From the IMG/VR virus record IMGVR_UViG_3300050821_007134, positions 62,001-126,000 of that record: a stretch of 64,000 bases of DNA, one strand, 5' to 3'. The notes beneath the pieces are model-generated. The model saw only the letters and a program-made list of their open reading frames with translations, was not told where the DNA came from and did not search any database. The DNA comes from a virus. Positions 39,894-47,803 of this stretch are shown piece after piece; within the stretch, counting starts at the first letter, position 1; every line of letters begins with the position of its first letter. The position numbers and the translations under genes are program-made.

Positions 39894-40610
39894 TTAGTCC
39901 TTTTTCAGGCCTTCAACAGAAATAATATTGGAGACAGACTTTTGTACTTTAGATTCTTCGGCAGCCCATGACTTCATGATTCCGTCGACCATTTTCTCTT
40001 GCATGTTAAGAGCTTTTGTTTGGTTTGAATCAAGATTATGAGAAGCTACCATTCCAATTTTAAAATTGTGTTTGGCAGGACCCTTTAAAGCTTTTGCAAT
40101 TGCAGGAATTGCGGCTTGTGACTTTTTAAGGCCTTCATATTGAGTCTTTTTTAAATTGTAGGCTCTTTCGAATTCACTTTTTTTAAGATAGAATTCTTTT
40201 ATTCCAGCGATAGATTTCTTAATTTCTTCTTCACCGCCAGGAGCAGAAGCCGATCCAGGTTGAGAAACGATACCTTCAAGTTTTGCAATATGTTGATCAA
40301 GTTCCGATTGATTTGGGCCAGCCATTTGAGGTTCACCTTCGCCTGGAGGTTGCTGACCTTCTTGGCCTGGTTCTTGACCTTCTTCTCCGGGCTGTCCGCC
40401 TTCGATAGGATTACCATTTTCATCTACTTGTTGGCCAGCGGCAGCGGCCTGTGCATCTGCGGCAGCTTGAACAGCTTGGTCCATCTGAGCATCTTTGCCA
40501 CCCTGTTCGTAACCAAGGCGAAAAGCCATGTCCATAGACTCTGTAAATTTAAGTCTTAAAGCATGATATTTCTTTTTATAATCGACTTCCATAACTTTCC
40601 TCTTCTTCAA
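39894..40610 (-). CDS. Scaffold-like/head-assembly protein
   Basis: 238 residues. N-terminal coiled coil, a Q/G/E/P-rich disordered centre (GGQPGEEGQEPGQEGQ) and a helical C-terminal domain with LKKSEFERA and LKKSQAAI motifs. Overlaps the portal gene by 35 nt. Its place between portal and MuF suggests a head core or internal protein. Confidence 0.6.
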   Translation of the reverse strand: MKKRKVMEVDYKKKYHALRLKFTESMDMAFRLGYEQGGKDAQMDQAVQAAADAQAAAAGQQVDENGNPIEGGQPGEEGQEPGQEGQQPPGEGEPQMAGPNQSELDQHIAKLEGIVSQPGSASAPGGEEEIKKSIAGIKEFYLKKSEFERAYNLKKTQYEGLKKSQAAIPAIAKALKGPAKHNFKIGMVASHNLDSNQTKALNMQEKMVDGIMKSWAAEESKVQKSVSNIISVEGLKKD

Positions 40611-42444
40611 GCGAATCTTCTACGAACATTTTTAACATATCCATAGCGTAAGGTCTAGGAGCAAAATAAGCTTTCACGGCGTTAGGATTAACTTCAGCCA
40701 TTAATTGCATCCATTGTAAGAAAAATGGATCTCTCTTGTATTTCAATAGTGGATCTACAATGGCAGCTGGGCTGTCCATAGTTTCGGCCTTAATTTCGGC
40801 CACATTCATATATTTGTCGGCGAGTAGCTGCCATCGTTCATTGAATGGAACTGCGCCGCCCATGTAAGTTCCAATTGGATCTTTATCCACTTGTTGGAGA
40901 ACTTCATCATAGGTCATGTGAGTCGGCATGTCTTGTTGTAGACGCTGAGACTCCTGTTCTTTACTTTGGGCATCCAATCCTGCAAGTCTGATTTCACAGA
41001 GTTTAGCGAGCAATGGATCTATTAAGGGTAAGAGCTTCTCATTTAAAAATGTTTGAAAGTGGAGTAGGAGAGGTCGTAAACCTGTATCGCGAGAAGCTGT
41101 GAGTTTAAATTCATTGTTACTTTCAGAGAGAGTTTGGGAATTTGTTCCACGGGATAAGTGGTTATAACCAGGCAATTCGTCGGGAGAAATGTTGAATGCT
41201 GATAAAATGTTTCGGCAAGTTTGGTCGTACATGTATTGGAAGTCGCCATCGTGCATCCCTTCACCGGTCATTGATAACCAGTCAACTTTATCGTCTTTAC
41301 CTACACCGAAGATAGGTGTTCTAAAAGAGTTACTTACTGAATTGATGGCAGCGTTGAACTGCAACTTGACGTTGTTGAGGACTGCTTCATCAACTTCGTC
41401 AGACTGTATGAGCAATAACCCTTTTGAGGCTCTGCCGTTTTGGAAATAGAGTTTTTCGTATGTGTCGATTGAAATGTGGGTCGTGATACACTGGATACAT
41501 GTATCAATAGGGCTAAGAGGATAGCCATTATGCTCAACGTCAGTAGACGGAAAAAGATTGGTAACAAGAAGCTCTTCATGGGTAAAGGCTTGTCTTGGGA
41601 GTCCGTCGATGACTTGGAGCCATGCATATTGATCTTCCTTTAACTTTCTCGAATCAATACTTGGTTTCTCACCAGACAATGCTTCGAGCATTTTGATAGC
41701 GACTTCTCGTAGGTTATTCCCTATGTATTCGCCCTTACGAACAGTTTTGTAAATTGTTCCGATATCAACTGGTCTGAAACGATTAAATTTGGGAACTTCA
41801 CCTGATCGGTCATAAATTATTTCTGTACCAAACCTACCAAAAGAAAGACCGTTTCTTGATTGAATATCTAAAAATTCTGCGATATTCATTTTATCTTGCT
41901 GCTCAAGACCTTCAGAATGTCCGCAAGACATTAAGATATTTTCAAGTTGTTTCATCTTGAATTCAACTTTTTCACGTTGTTCGGGGGTGAGTATTTTTTC
42001 GAGTTCGGCTTTTATGGCAATTTCAAGACCTGTGTCAAATCGATCTTTTCTTACATGGCCGTAAAGGCTGAGCATGTTACCACGAGCACGCAGGATCGCA
42101 GCGACCAAATGATCTTGAATACGGATTTGTTTAATTACATCGTCTGGTAGTAAACGTCTTTTGGATTTGAAAAGGCCTAAATAGTTCTCAGATGGGGCCG
42201 GATGTTCCGTAAACGCAAGACGTGGCGCTTTTTTCGTAGCTGACCCAGATGCTTCACTAAGAATGTACATCAAAGGAGACTTAGGATTAGCAGCCTCATA
42301 ACCAGCTTTTCTTAGCTGGGAGTCCGCATTCTGAGTAGTAGCGAAAAGAACTTTTTGTCCTTTAGTCACCGCATCAGTAATAGCGGCAGCGGCATTCATA
42401 GCCGCAGCTTGTTCTTCGTTGGTTGGTTTTTTCTCGTCTGCCAT
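40576..42444 (-). CDS. Portal protein
   Basis: 622 residues, usual for large-phage portals. Shows portal-family elements: IRIQDHLVAAILRARGNML, FGRFGTEIIYDRSGE, a DIGTIYK stretch, QAFTHEELLVTNLFPSTD, SPIDTCIQCITTHISIDTYEKLYFQNG and NISPDELPGYNHLSRG. Forms the dodecameric ring through which DNA enters. Directly between a virion protein next to the terminase and the MuF gene. Confidence 0.85.
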   Translation of the reverse strand: MADEKKPTNEEQAAAMNAAAAITDAVTKGQKVLFATTQNADSQLRKAGYEAANPKSPLMYILSEASGSATKKAPRLAFTEHPAPSENYLGLFKSKRRLLPDDVIKQIRIQDHLVAAILRARGNMLSLYGHVRKDRFDTGLEIAIKAELEKILTPEQREKVEFKMKQLENILMSCGHSEGLEQQDKMNIAEFLDIQSRNGLSFGRFGTEIIYDRSGEVPKFNRFRPVDIGTIYKTVRKGEYIGNNLREVAIKMLEALSGEKPSIDSRKLKEDQYAWLQVIDGLPRQAFTHEELLVTNLFPSTDVEHNGYPLSPIDTCIQCITTHISIDTYEKLYFQNGRASKGLLLIQSDEVDEAVLNNVKLQFNAAINSVSNSFRTPIFGVGKDDKVDWLSMTGEGMHDGDFQYMYDQTCRNILSAFNISPDELPGYNHLSRGTNSQTLSESNNEFKLTASRDTGLRPLLLHFQTFLNEKLLPLIDPLLAKLCEIRLAGLDAQSKEQESQRLQQDMPTHMTYDEVLQQVDKDPIGTYMGGAVPFNERWQLLADKYMNVAEIKAETMDSPAAIVDPLLKYKRDPFFLQWMQLMAEVNPNAVKAYFAPRPYAMDMLKMFVEDSLEEEESYGSRL

Positions 42445-42445
42445 G

Positions 42446-43387
42446 TTATCCTACTAAAGCCATCCAAACATTAGCCGGGTTGATGCTATTGTTTTGGATC
42501 GACAAGGAATAAATCGTATCTGTTCGTACAAAGACGCCAGGAAGGGTCGAACTGTCTGAAACGAAAGGTCGAACGGTACCGGCTGCTACCCCGTTAATTA
42601 TCAGAGAACAGGGCTGATCGGCCTCTAAATAAATAAAAGAAAGCGCAGCTTCATATATGGCAACCTGAGTCATTATGTTAGATTCTTGTGGAAGGACCCC
42701 AGCGAAGAAAAATTCAAGAGAATTCGAATAAACTTGTGTGATCGCATAATTCCCGAAACTAGCTGGCGAGAATCCAGAACTGATATTCAGGGTATCGCCG
42801 ATTTGAACTCCTGCGGCACTAAAAACATCTACTTGACTTGCGAATCCGGTGCCTAAAGTGATGGGACCTTCCGATACGCCTTGGTCATTAATTACTGAAA
42901 TGCTAGTCGCCGTATGGGAAATAACTTGCCAAACACCTTGATTTAAGATATTGAAAAGATTACCAATTTTGACAGAATCGCCATCTGAAATTGAAGCAAA
43001 ATTAAATGGGGTTCCAGCCGTGGAAGCATAGGTCGATACGGGACCATTTTGGGTAACCGTAACTTGAGTCGTTGCGTCTGAACCGATTGCGCGATCCGCT
43101 CGGAATGCGGGAGCCGTTCCGCCTGTCCAGGAAAGTACATAAGTATTGGTACTTAGGGGCTTTAATGCAATACTGTATTGAGTTGTTCCATCTTGAGAAG
43201 TTGATCTGACCTTATTAAAGAGACTTTGAGACTCTCCAGGGGCTAGACTTAAGCTGTCACTTTCGGCATTATTAATTTGTAAACCATTGATATCTCTAGC
43301 CCATTTGAAGTTGGACATGCTTGGTGCATTGCTAGGATTTTGGTCAGAATAAGCGTTCAAAAAGAATAAAAGATTGAATGTTCGCAT
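42446..43387 (-). CDS. Beta-rich virion protein
   Basis: 313 residues with an all-beta, low-charge composition. Near the N-terminus there is YSIALKPLSTNTYVLSWTGG; the centre has a duplicated feel (NFASISDGDSVKIGNLFNIL and VFSAAGVQIGDTLNIS). Located between terminase and portal; likely head or tail structural. Preceded by AGAGGATTTTTAA and a TAATCTTA box. Confidence 0.55.
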   Translation of the reverse strand: MRTFNLLFFLNAYSDQNPSNAPSMSNFKWARDINGLQINNAESDSLSLAPGESQSLFNKVRSTSQDGTTQYSIALKPLSTNTYVLSWTGGTAPAFRADRAIGSDATTQVTVTQNGPVSTYASTAGTPFNFASISDGDSVKIGNLFNILNQGVWQVISHTATSISVINDQGVSEGPITLGTGFASQVDVFSAAGVQIGDTLNISSGFSPASFGNYAITQVYSNSLEFFFAGVLPQESNIMTQVAIYEAALSFIYLEADQPCSLIINGVAAGTVRPFVSDSSTLPGVFVRTDTIYSLSIQNNSINPANVWMALVG

Positions 43388-43419
43388 TTAAAAATCCTCT
43401 GTACGGTGCAAGACTACAT

Positions 43420-43427
43420 TAAGATTA
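43420..43427 (-). promoter_or_regulatory. TAATCTTA element
   Basis: Exact minus-strand copy in the gap between the terminase stop and the start of the 313-aa protein. Confidence 0.4.
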
Positions 43428-43433
43428 CTGGCA

Positions 43434-45284
43434 TCAGAAGGACCAGGAAAATCCGCCCTTCTTTCCAGTACCTCCAGAATGTTTACCGCCGCCTAGACGG
43501 TTGGCGATCTCATCCCTCATTTGTTGCTCGGCGGCTGGATTAGAGGATTTTTGGCCATTTTCTTCAGGAGTGACCATTTGTGGCTTTTGAGGACCCTTGA
43601 TTGGGAAAACGTTTTGGGCAACGTATCGCATGGCGTCAGATTGGTCGGCTACTCCTGGCGTGTCATCGGGCTCCAAAGTCGGGTTTCCGGCGGCATCCAG
43701 TTTAAAGTGATGTTTTACGAACGCTTCAACAATTCTCTTTGTGGCTTCGGTCAAAAGAACTTTAAGAAGTCTTCGTCCATAACCATCCAAAATCTTTGAT
43801 CGTAGAGCTTCTATGCCGCCCATAACGTCTTTTTTGAAGTCGGGGGATCTCATACCATTCCTGTTGAATGATTTGAGTGACGCGGGCATGGCAGTGTCAC
43901 AGAACCATTTATCGACGTTGTAGCGATCTCGGTACTTTTTGGCTATTTCCAACTGATCGGCGAATTCTAAGCCTGGGGAACTGAAACAGTCAACAATCCA
44001 GACTTCACCGTTTGGAATCATGGCAAAAATGACAATAACGAAATCATGCGTGTATCCCCAGTCAACTCCGGCGTAGAATCTAATACCGAGATTTCGCATG
44101 ACCAAAAGAAGTTCGTTTTCGGTAACTTTCTTTCTAAACTCACCCATGAGAGTTTCATAGGCTTTTTCTAAAGTGACCAGATTGCCATTGTTTATGGTTG
44201 ATTCGAAACGAGGATAAACTAAGCCCTTTGAAGATGGTTTCCAGCACATTAACTGTGCTTCTCCCATGTCGGGACTTGTTTTTTTGAAATTGTTTATGAT
44301 GACATCGATTGGCTTATATAGGCCGCCAGTATTCTTGTCTGGTCTGTGGGCAAGGCCCATTTTACAAACAGGCAATAACGCACAATTTTTACATCCAGAA
44401 TAAACTTGAGAGATTTTCTCATATTTTGGTTGTTCGACATCTTGCAAATTATTGTAATCGTCAACTGAGATTTGTTTTAATGGAAGAGATTTAGCAATAT
44501 ATCGGTCTTCTTTAGGGCCGTCTGGAAGATGTCTTTCTGGAGGGCATTTCTCGGCCACATCCACAATATTCCAGCGTAAGATAACATCCCCTGTGATCGG
44601 GGCCATATCAAGTTCTTTTTGCATTAAACCGAATGCGAATTTTCTTGTAGATAGTTTGATCGTAAGAGGGTAAATTCCTTTGGTATATCCAGGAATTAGC
44701 TTAGCTTCATCATAGGCCAATGGATCTTTAACAACGTCGATTTCATCAACGAATAAAAGAGATGTATGCTCTGAATTCGCACCCGATAATGTAGCAATAA
44801 CGATTTTGATGTAAACGTCTTCGCCGCCCGGAGTACGATATTCAACTTTGCTTTTATTTTGACTTCTATTAACCCATCCAGCGACATCGAGCAATGGTTG
44901 AATTTTATTGAAAAAATAGTTAATGTACTGGATTGACTTAGCAGATTGAGATTGAATGGCCGCCATGTGAGCTATGGTGACTTCAAAATGTAACATGAGT
45001 AGGGTTTCAAGGATGGAAGCCGAAAGAGTCTTAAATCCCTCGCGACAAGATAGCATGATAAAACCAGGAGTTTTATTTCCTGTGTTATCTTTGATCGTTT
45101 TGTATATGGTCCACATTGCATCAACAGGACTGCTGTTACTGTCGGCGTCAATGAATCCCACGGGCATATCGAGGCCGAAAAAAATCTTTATCCAAGACTT
45201 TAAATGGGCAGCACTTTCTAGAGGAGCAAATAGTTGCTCCGCCATTTCTTGCAGTTTTTCTGGTGTTTGCTCTCTAAAATTCAT
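43434..45284 (-). CDS. Terminase large subunit
   Basis: 616 residues from ATG 45284, which overlaps the stop of a 59-aa gene (ATGA). ATPase: a variant Walker A, LSCREGFKTLSA, then a Walker B SLLFVDEIDVV. Cysteines at CKNCALLPVC may bind zinc. Nuclease: AGVDWGYTHDFVIV (first Asp), WFCDTAMPASL and VADQSDAMRYVAQ (later acids). It packages DNA into the prohead through the portal. The C-terminus is glycine-rich and disordered. Confidence 0.9.
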   Translation of the reverse strand: MNFREQTPEKLQEMAEQLFAPLESAAHLKSWIKIFFGLDMPVGFIDADSNSSPVDAMWTIYKTIKDNTGNKTPGFIMLSCREGFKTLSASILETLLMLHFEVTIAHMAAIQSQSAKSIQYINYFFNKIQPLLDVAGWVNRSQNKSKVEYRTPGGEDVYIKIVIATLSGANSEHTSLLFVDEIDVVKDPLAYDEAKLIPGYTKGIYPLTIKLSTRKFAFGLMQKELDMAPITGDVILRWNIVDVAEKCPPERHLPDGPKEDRYIAKSLPLKQISVDDYNNLQDVEQPKYEKISQVYSGCKNCALLPVCKMGLAHRPDKNTGGLYKPIDVIINNFKKTSPDMGEAQLMCWKPSSKGLVYPRFESTINNGNLVTLEKAYETLMGEFRKKVTENELLLVMRNLGIRFYAGVDWGYTHDFVIVIFAMIPNGEVWIVDCFSSPGLEFADQLEIAKKYRDRYNVDKWFCDTAMPASLKSFNRNGMRSPDFKKDVMGGIEALRSKILDGYGRRLLKVLLTEATKRIVEAFVKHHFKLDAAGNPTLEPDDTPGVADQSDAMRYVAQNVFPIKGPQKPQMVTPEENGQKSSNPAAEQQMRDEIANRLGGGKHSGGTGKKGGFSWSF

Positions 45285-45460
45285 GTGATCTTTTTCCAGG
45301 CTACCGTTATCAAATAAGAGATGCCTAACAAACAAAGATGTATGTGCAGTCCTTTTTGATAGCCGCTATGTCTTACGGAATGCTTCATTATGTGAATCAT
45401 TAAAATCGAATGGTCACCATGCATTTCGCAGGCTTCGATTTCAACTCCTAAGATGTTCAC
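45281..45460 (-). CDS. 59-residue His-rich protein between terminase genes
   Basis: 59 residues; GTG start overlaps the stop of the upstream gene (GTGA) and its TGA overlaps the terminase ATG (ATGA). The frame is exact at both ends, which supports a real coupled gene. His/Cys-rich N-terminal part (CEMHGDHSILMIHIMKH), then a hydrophobic C-terminal stretch (CLLGISYLITVAW). Possibly metal-binding or a small packaging factor; function unknown. Confidence 0.55.
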   Translation of the reverse strand: MNILGVEIEACEMHGDHSILMIHIMKHSVRHSGYQKGLHIHLCLLGISYLITVAWKKIT

Positions 45461-45972
45461 TCAGTTTCGCTTTTTGGCATCGTATCAACGACAGGCGTTT
45501 CTTTTTCCTTCAAGAAAATATTTACAAGCGATTGAGTGGCTGGAGCCGCTTCTTTAATTGCTTTGTGTCTATCGTTGTACAGCTTTAAAAGTTCGTCAGC
45601 ACTTGGCTGAGGAATGACTTCTTTTGAAAATGCACGTCTTTGAGTATGATTTGATACTTGCGCATTTCTGGCTATGATCTCATCTGGAGTCAGTTCCGTG
45701 GGTTTCTTTTTAAGGGGTTTTTCTCCCTGACTAAAACCAATGCTAGTTAAATCTAGTCCATTTTGAAGAGCATATTTTTTAAGCATGACAAGTGCTAAAT
45801 GAAGTTGTCTTATCTCTTCATTGGCCTTATCAAGTGCCGCCAAGGCATCATACAACTGAGCCTCGGTGTCCACGGGAGATTGCTCGACTAGATCGGATTC
45901 AGAAACTCCACTTAGACCTACACCTAGATCCAATTGATTCACATTCAATTCTTCTTCATGTTCGTCTGACAT
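45457..45972 (-). CDS. Terminase-associated protein, small-subunit candidate
   Basis: 171 residues. Acidic N-terminus, a coiled coil (ALAALDKANEEIRQLHLALVMLKKYA), then a basic region with TPDEIIARNAQVSNHTQ. It precedes the large terminase by one tiny gene, the position of a small subunit, but no HTH is clear. Role inferred from position. Confidence 0.5.
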   Translation of the reverse strand: MSDEHEEELNVNQLDLGVGLSGVSESDLVEQSPVDTEAQLYDALAALDKANEEIRQLHLALVMLKKYALQNGLDLTSIGFSQGEKPLKKKPTELTPDEIIARNAQVSNHTQRRAFSKEVIPQPSADELLKLYNDRHKAIKEAAPATQSLVNIFLKEKETPVVDTMPKSETE

Positions 45973-47745
45973 TTAGGGCCTCTCATTCGCTTCGTTTACA
46001 TATTGATCGGCCTGTGATGTCGCTCGACCGAATTCAGCGTCAGCCTTGGCTTCAGATCTTTCGAACTGATCGTCCCTAGGATGGCATACGATGCCGCCGC
46101 AGGTTCCAAGGATGGTTGCGATACTTACCGCATTAGATAAAGATTCCTCCACAGCCTTCGTGGCGTCAAATAGGCCTAACTCCTCAGCTTTTCCGAATCG
46201 TTGATTTTCAATGTCGTAGACTTCGTCAGGACTTTCGATCAATTTCCTAATAACGGCTTCGGCTTCTTCCGGGATGTATCCGGAGTTATCCAGAAGCTTA
46301 TTCGGTAGCGAAAGGAGGGACGGCATGAGTACTTCCCTTGCCGGGTCTCCGGCCTCAAGCTCAGAATCCAGCTTAAGCGCCATGTCGATTGCGATTCGGC
46401 AGCCGCCTGGCAAAGCTCCATGTTTAATGGCGCTTCTGACTGCGCATACGGCGTCTTCGCATCTATCGTGAGCTTCTTTGAGTTCGCCATTTGAACCCCC
46501 ATAAATGGTTAATTTGGCAATACCGTTTGTAATTTTACCCAATCGTTCTTGAAGCCATATTCTATCGGCTTCGGATTCGGCACCTTCCATCATTTTGTTA
46601 AGTTCTTCTGCGCGCATTTCTACCAATGTAGTATCGGGGTTACCGATAACTGTGGATCGAAACCTGTAGCATTCAAAAGACTCTGAACCAACACCAAGTT
46701 GACCCATATGTCCATTCTGAACTGGGTCCTTCATACTGAACACTTTGGCCCCAGTAAAGGCGGCCAAATCATGTAAGAAGTGGAGTTGACTATTAGTGAA
46801 CTGATGCATTGGCGTAACCAGTGGAACAACATTCAATGTGTTTGGATTGTTCATGTTAAACGCCAATTGCGTCAGGACTGTTTCGCTAAAACCATGAGCA
46901 ACGATTACAATATTCTTGTAATCACTGTCACCTTCTTCAACGAACTTTTTTCCGCAGCTGTCTAAAAGGCCTTGGAAACCCATTAAATCATTTACATTAC
47001 CGTCATAAAGGATGTAGAGAGGTTTTTCTAAGTAGCATCTTTGGTTGGCTTGATCATTGATGAATGCTGTGTGAAATTTACCAATACTCTCTTCGTATCC
47101 CATAGGAATAGGAAACCCATCGATTCGCTCGACCTTATATCCGGATTTTCCGGAAAGTTCGCGAATTGTGACGTGGGAACTATCTCCATACCCTACTTCT
47201 TCAAATGCTTGGATAACGGCATTGGCCATATCAGTATCGCCATTGGCGCTGACAGTCGCAACCATCTTAAGCATTTCTTTATTATCTACGCCGACTTTAA
47301 TGCTACGAGAACGAATGTAAGGAACCAATAATTCTTTGGTTACTTTTGCAATTCGTCTAGCGGCTTTCTGAGGGCTGTATTTTGGATTCTTTTTACAGAA
47401 ATCAAATAAGTTAGCTATAATGTTATAAGAAAGGATGGTAGCCGTAGTGGTACCGTCTCCCGCTTCGGATGCGGTTCTCTTAGCGGCATCGCGAGCTTGC
47501 TCGGTGATCAAATGCTCATATGCATCGATTGCGCCTAGACTGTCAAAAACAGTAACGCCGTCTTTTGTATTTTTGTTGCCGATTCCAGGGAAATCACTTT
47601 CTATTAAAATATTCATGCCGCCGGGGCCAAGCGTTCTTCCAACGGCTTCTGAGACACGGTGCATCGTTTTAAGAATTTTATTCTGAAGTGTTTTTTTGTC
47701 GATCTCATAAACCTTAGGGGCCGACTTCGCTTTTCTATAAGACAT
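45973..47745 (-). CDS. GroEL-type chaperonin (phage-encoded Hsp60)
   Basis: 590 residues from ATG 47745, directly after a perfect AGGAGG; an in-frame extension to 47841 would run through the promoter. Conserved ATPase residues: VGRTLGPGGMNILIE, NTKDGVTVF (Asp52 of GroEL), ASEAGDGTTTATILSY (Asp87) and AHDRCEDAVCAVRSAI (Asp398), with GALPGG before the last domain. Lacks the GGM-rich tail. Phage chaperonins are known from phages EL and OBP and fold phage proteins. No clear groES lies beside it. Shares a divergent promoter region with the helicase. Confidence 0.93.
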   Translation of the reverse strand: MSYRKAKSAPKVYEIDKKTLQNKILKTMHRVSEAVGRTLGPGGMNILIESDFPGIGNKNTKDGVTVFDSLGAIDAYEHLITEQARDAAKRTASEAGDGTTTATILSYNIIANLFDFCKKNPKYSPQKAARRIAKVTKELLVPYIRSRSIKVGVDNKEMLKMVATVSANGDTDMANAVIQAFEEVGYGDSSHVTIRELSGKSGYKVERIDGFPIPMGYEESIGKFHTAFINDQANQRCYLEKPLYILYDGNVNDLMGFQGLLDSCGKKFVEEGDSDYKNIVIVAHGFSETVLTQLAFNMNNPNTLNVVPLVTPMHQFTNSQLHFLHDLAAFTGAKVFSMKDPVQNGHMGQLGVGSESFECYRFRSTVIGNPDTTLVEMRAEELNKMMEGAESEADRIWLQERLGKITNGIAKLTIYGGSNGELKEAHDRCEDAVCAVRSAIKHGALPGGCRIAIDMALKLDSELEAGDPAREVLMPSLLSLPNKLLDNSGYIPEEAEAVIRKLIESPDEVYDIENQRFGKAEELGLFDATKAVEESLSNAVSIATILGTCGGIVCHPRDDQFERSEAKADAEFGRATSQADQYVNEANERP

Positions 47746-47764
47746 CTTGTGTCCTCCTGTTTCT

Positions 47765-47802
47765 CGCTTTGTATATATCACAACTCCATGATATACAAAG
47801 CG
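47765..47802. promoter_or_regulatory. Inverted repeat forming two divergent extended -10 promoters
   Basis: CGCTTTGTATATATCA (47765-47780) and TGATATACAAAGCG (47789-47802) are near-perfect inverted repeats around CAACTCC. Each arm holds an extended -10: plus strand TG-A-TATACA (47789-47797), minus strand TG-A-TATATA (47780-47772). The two polymerases would overlap. The plus-strand transcript would start at about 47803-47805, i.e. at the helicase ATG. Confidence 0.6.
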
Positions 47803-47803
47803 T

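Noticed and set aside
45285-45335. N-terminal extension of the large terminase from a TTG at 45335
   Set aside because: The ATG at 45284 is in an ATGA overlap with the upstream 59-aa gene; the extension lies inside that gene.
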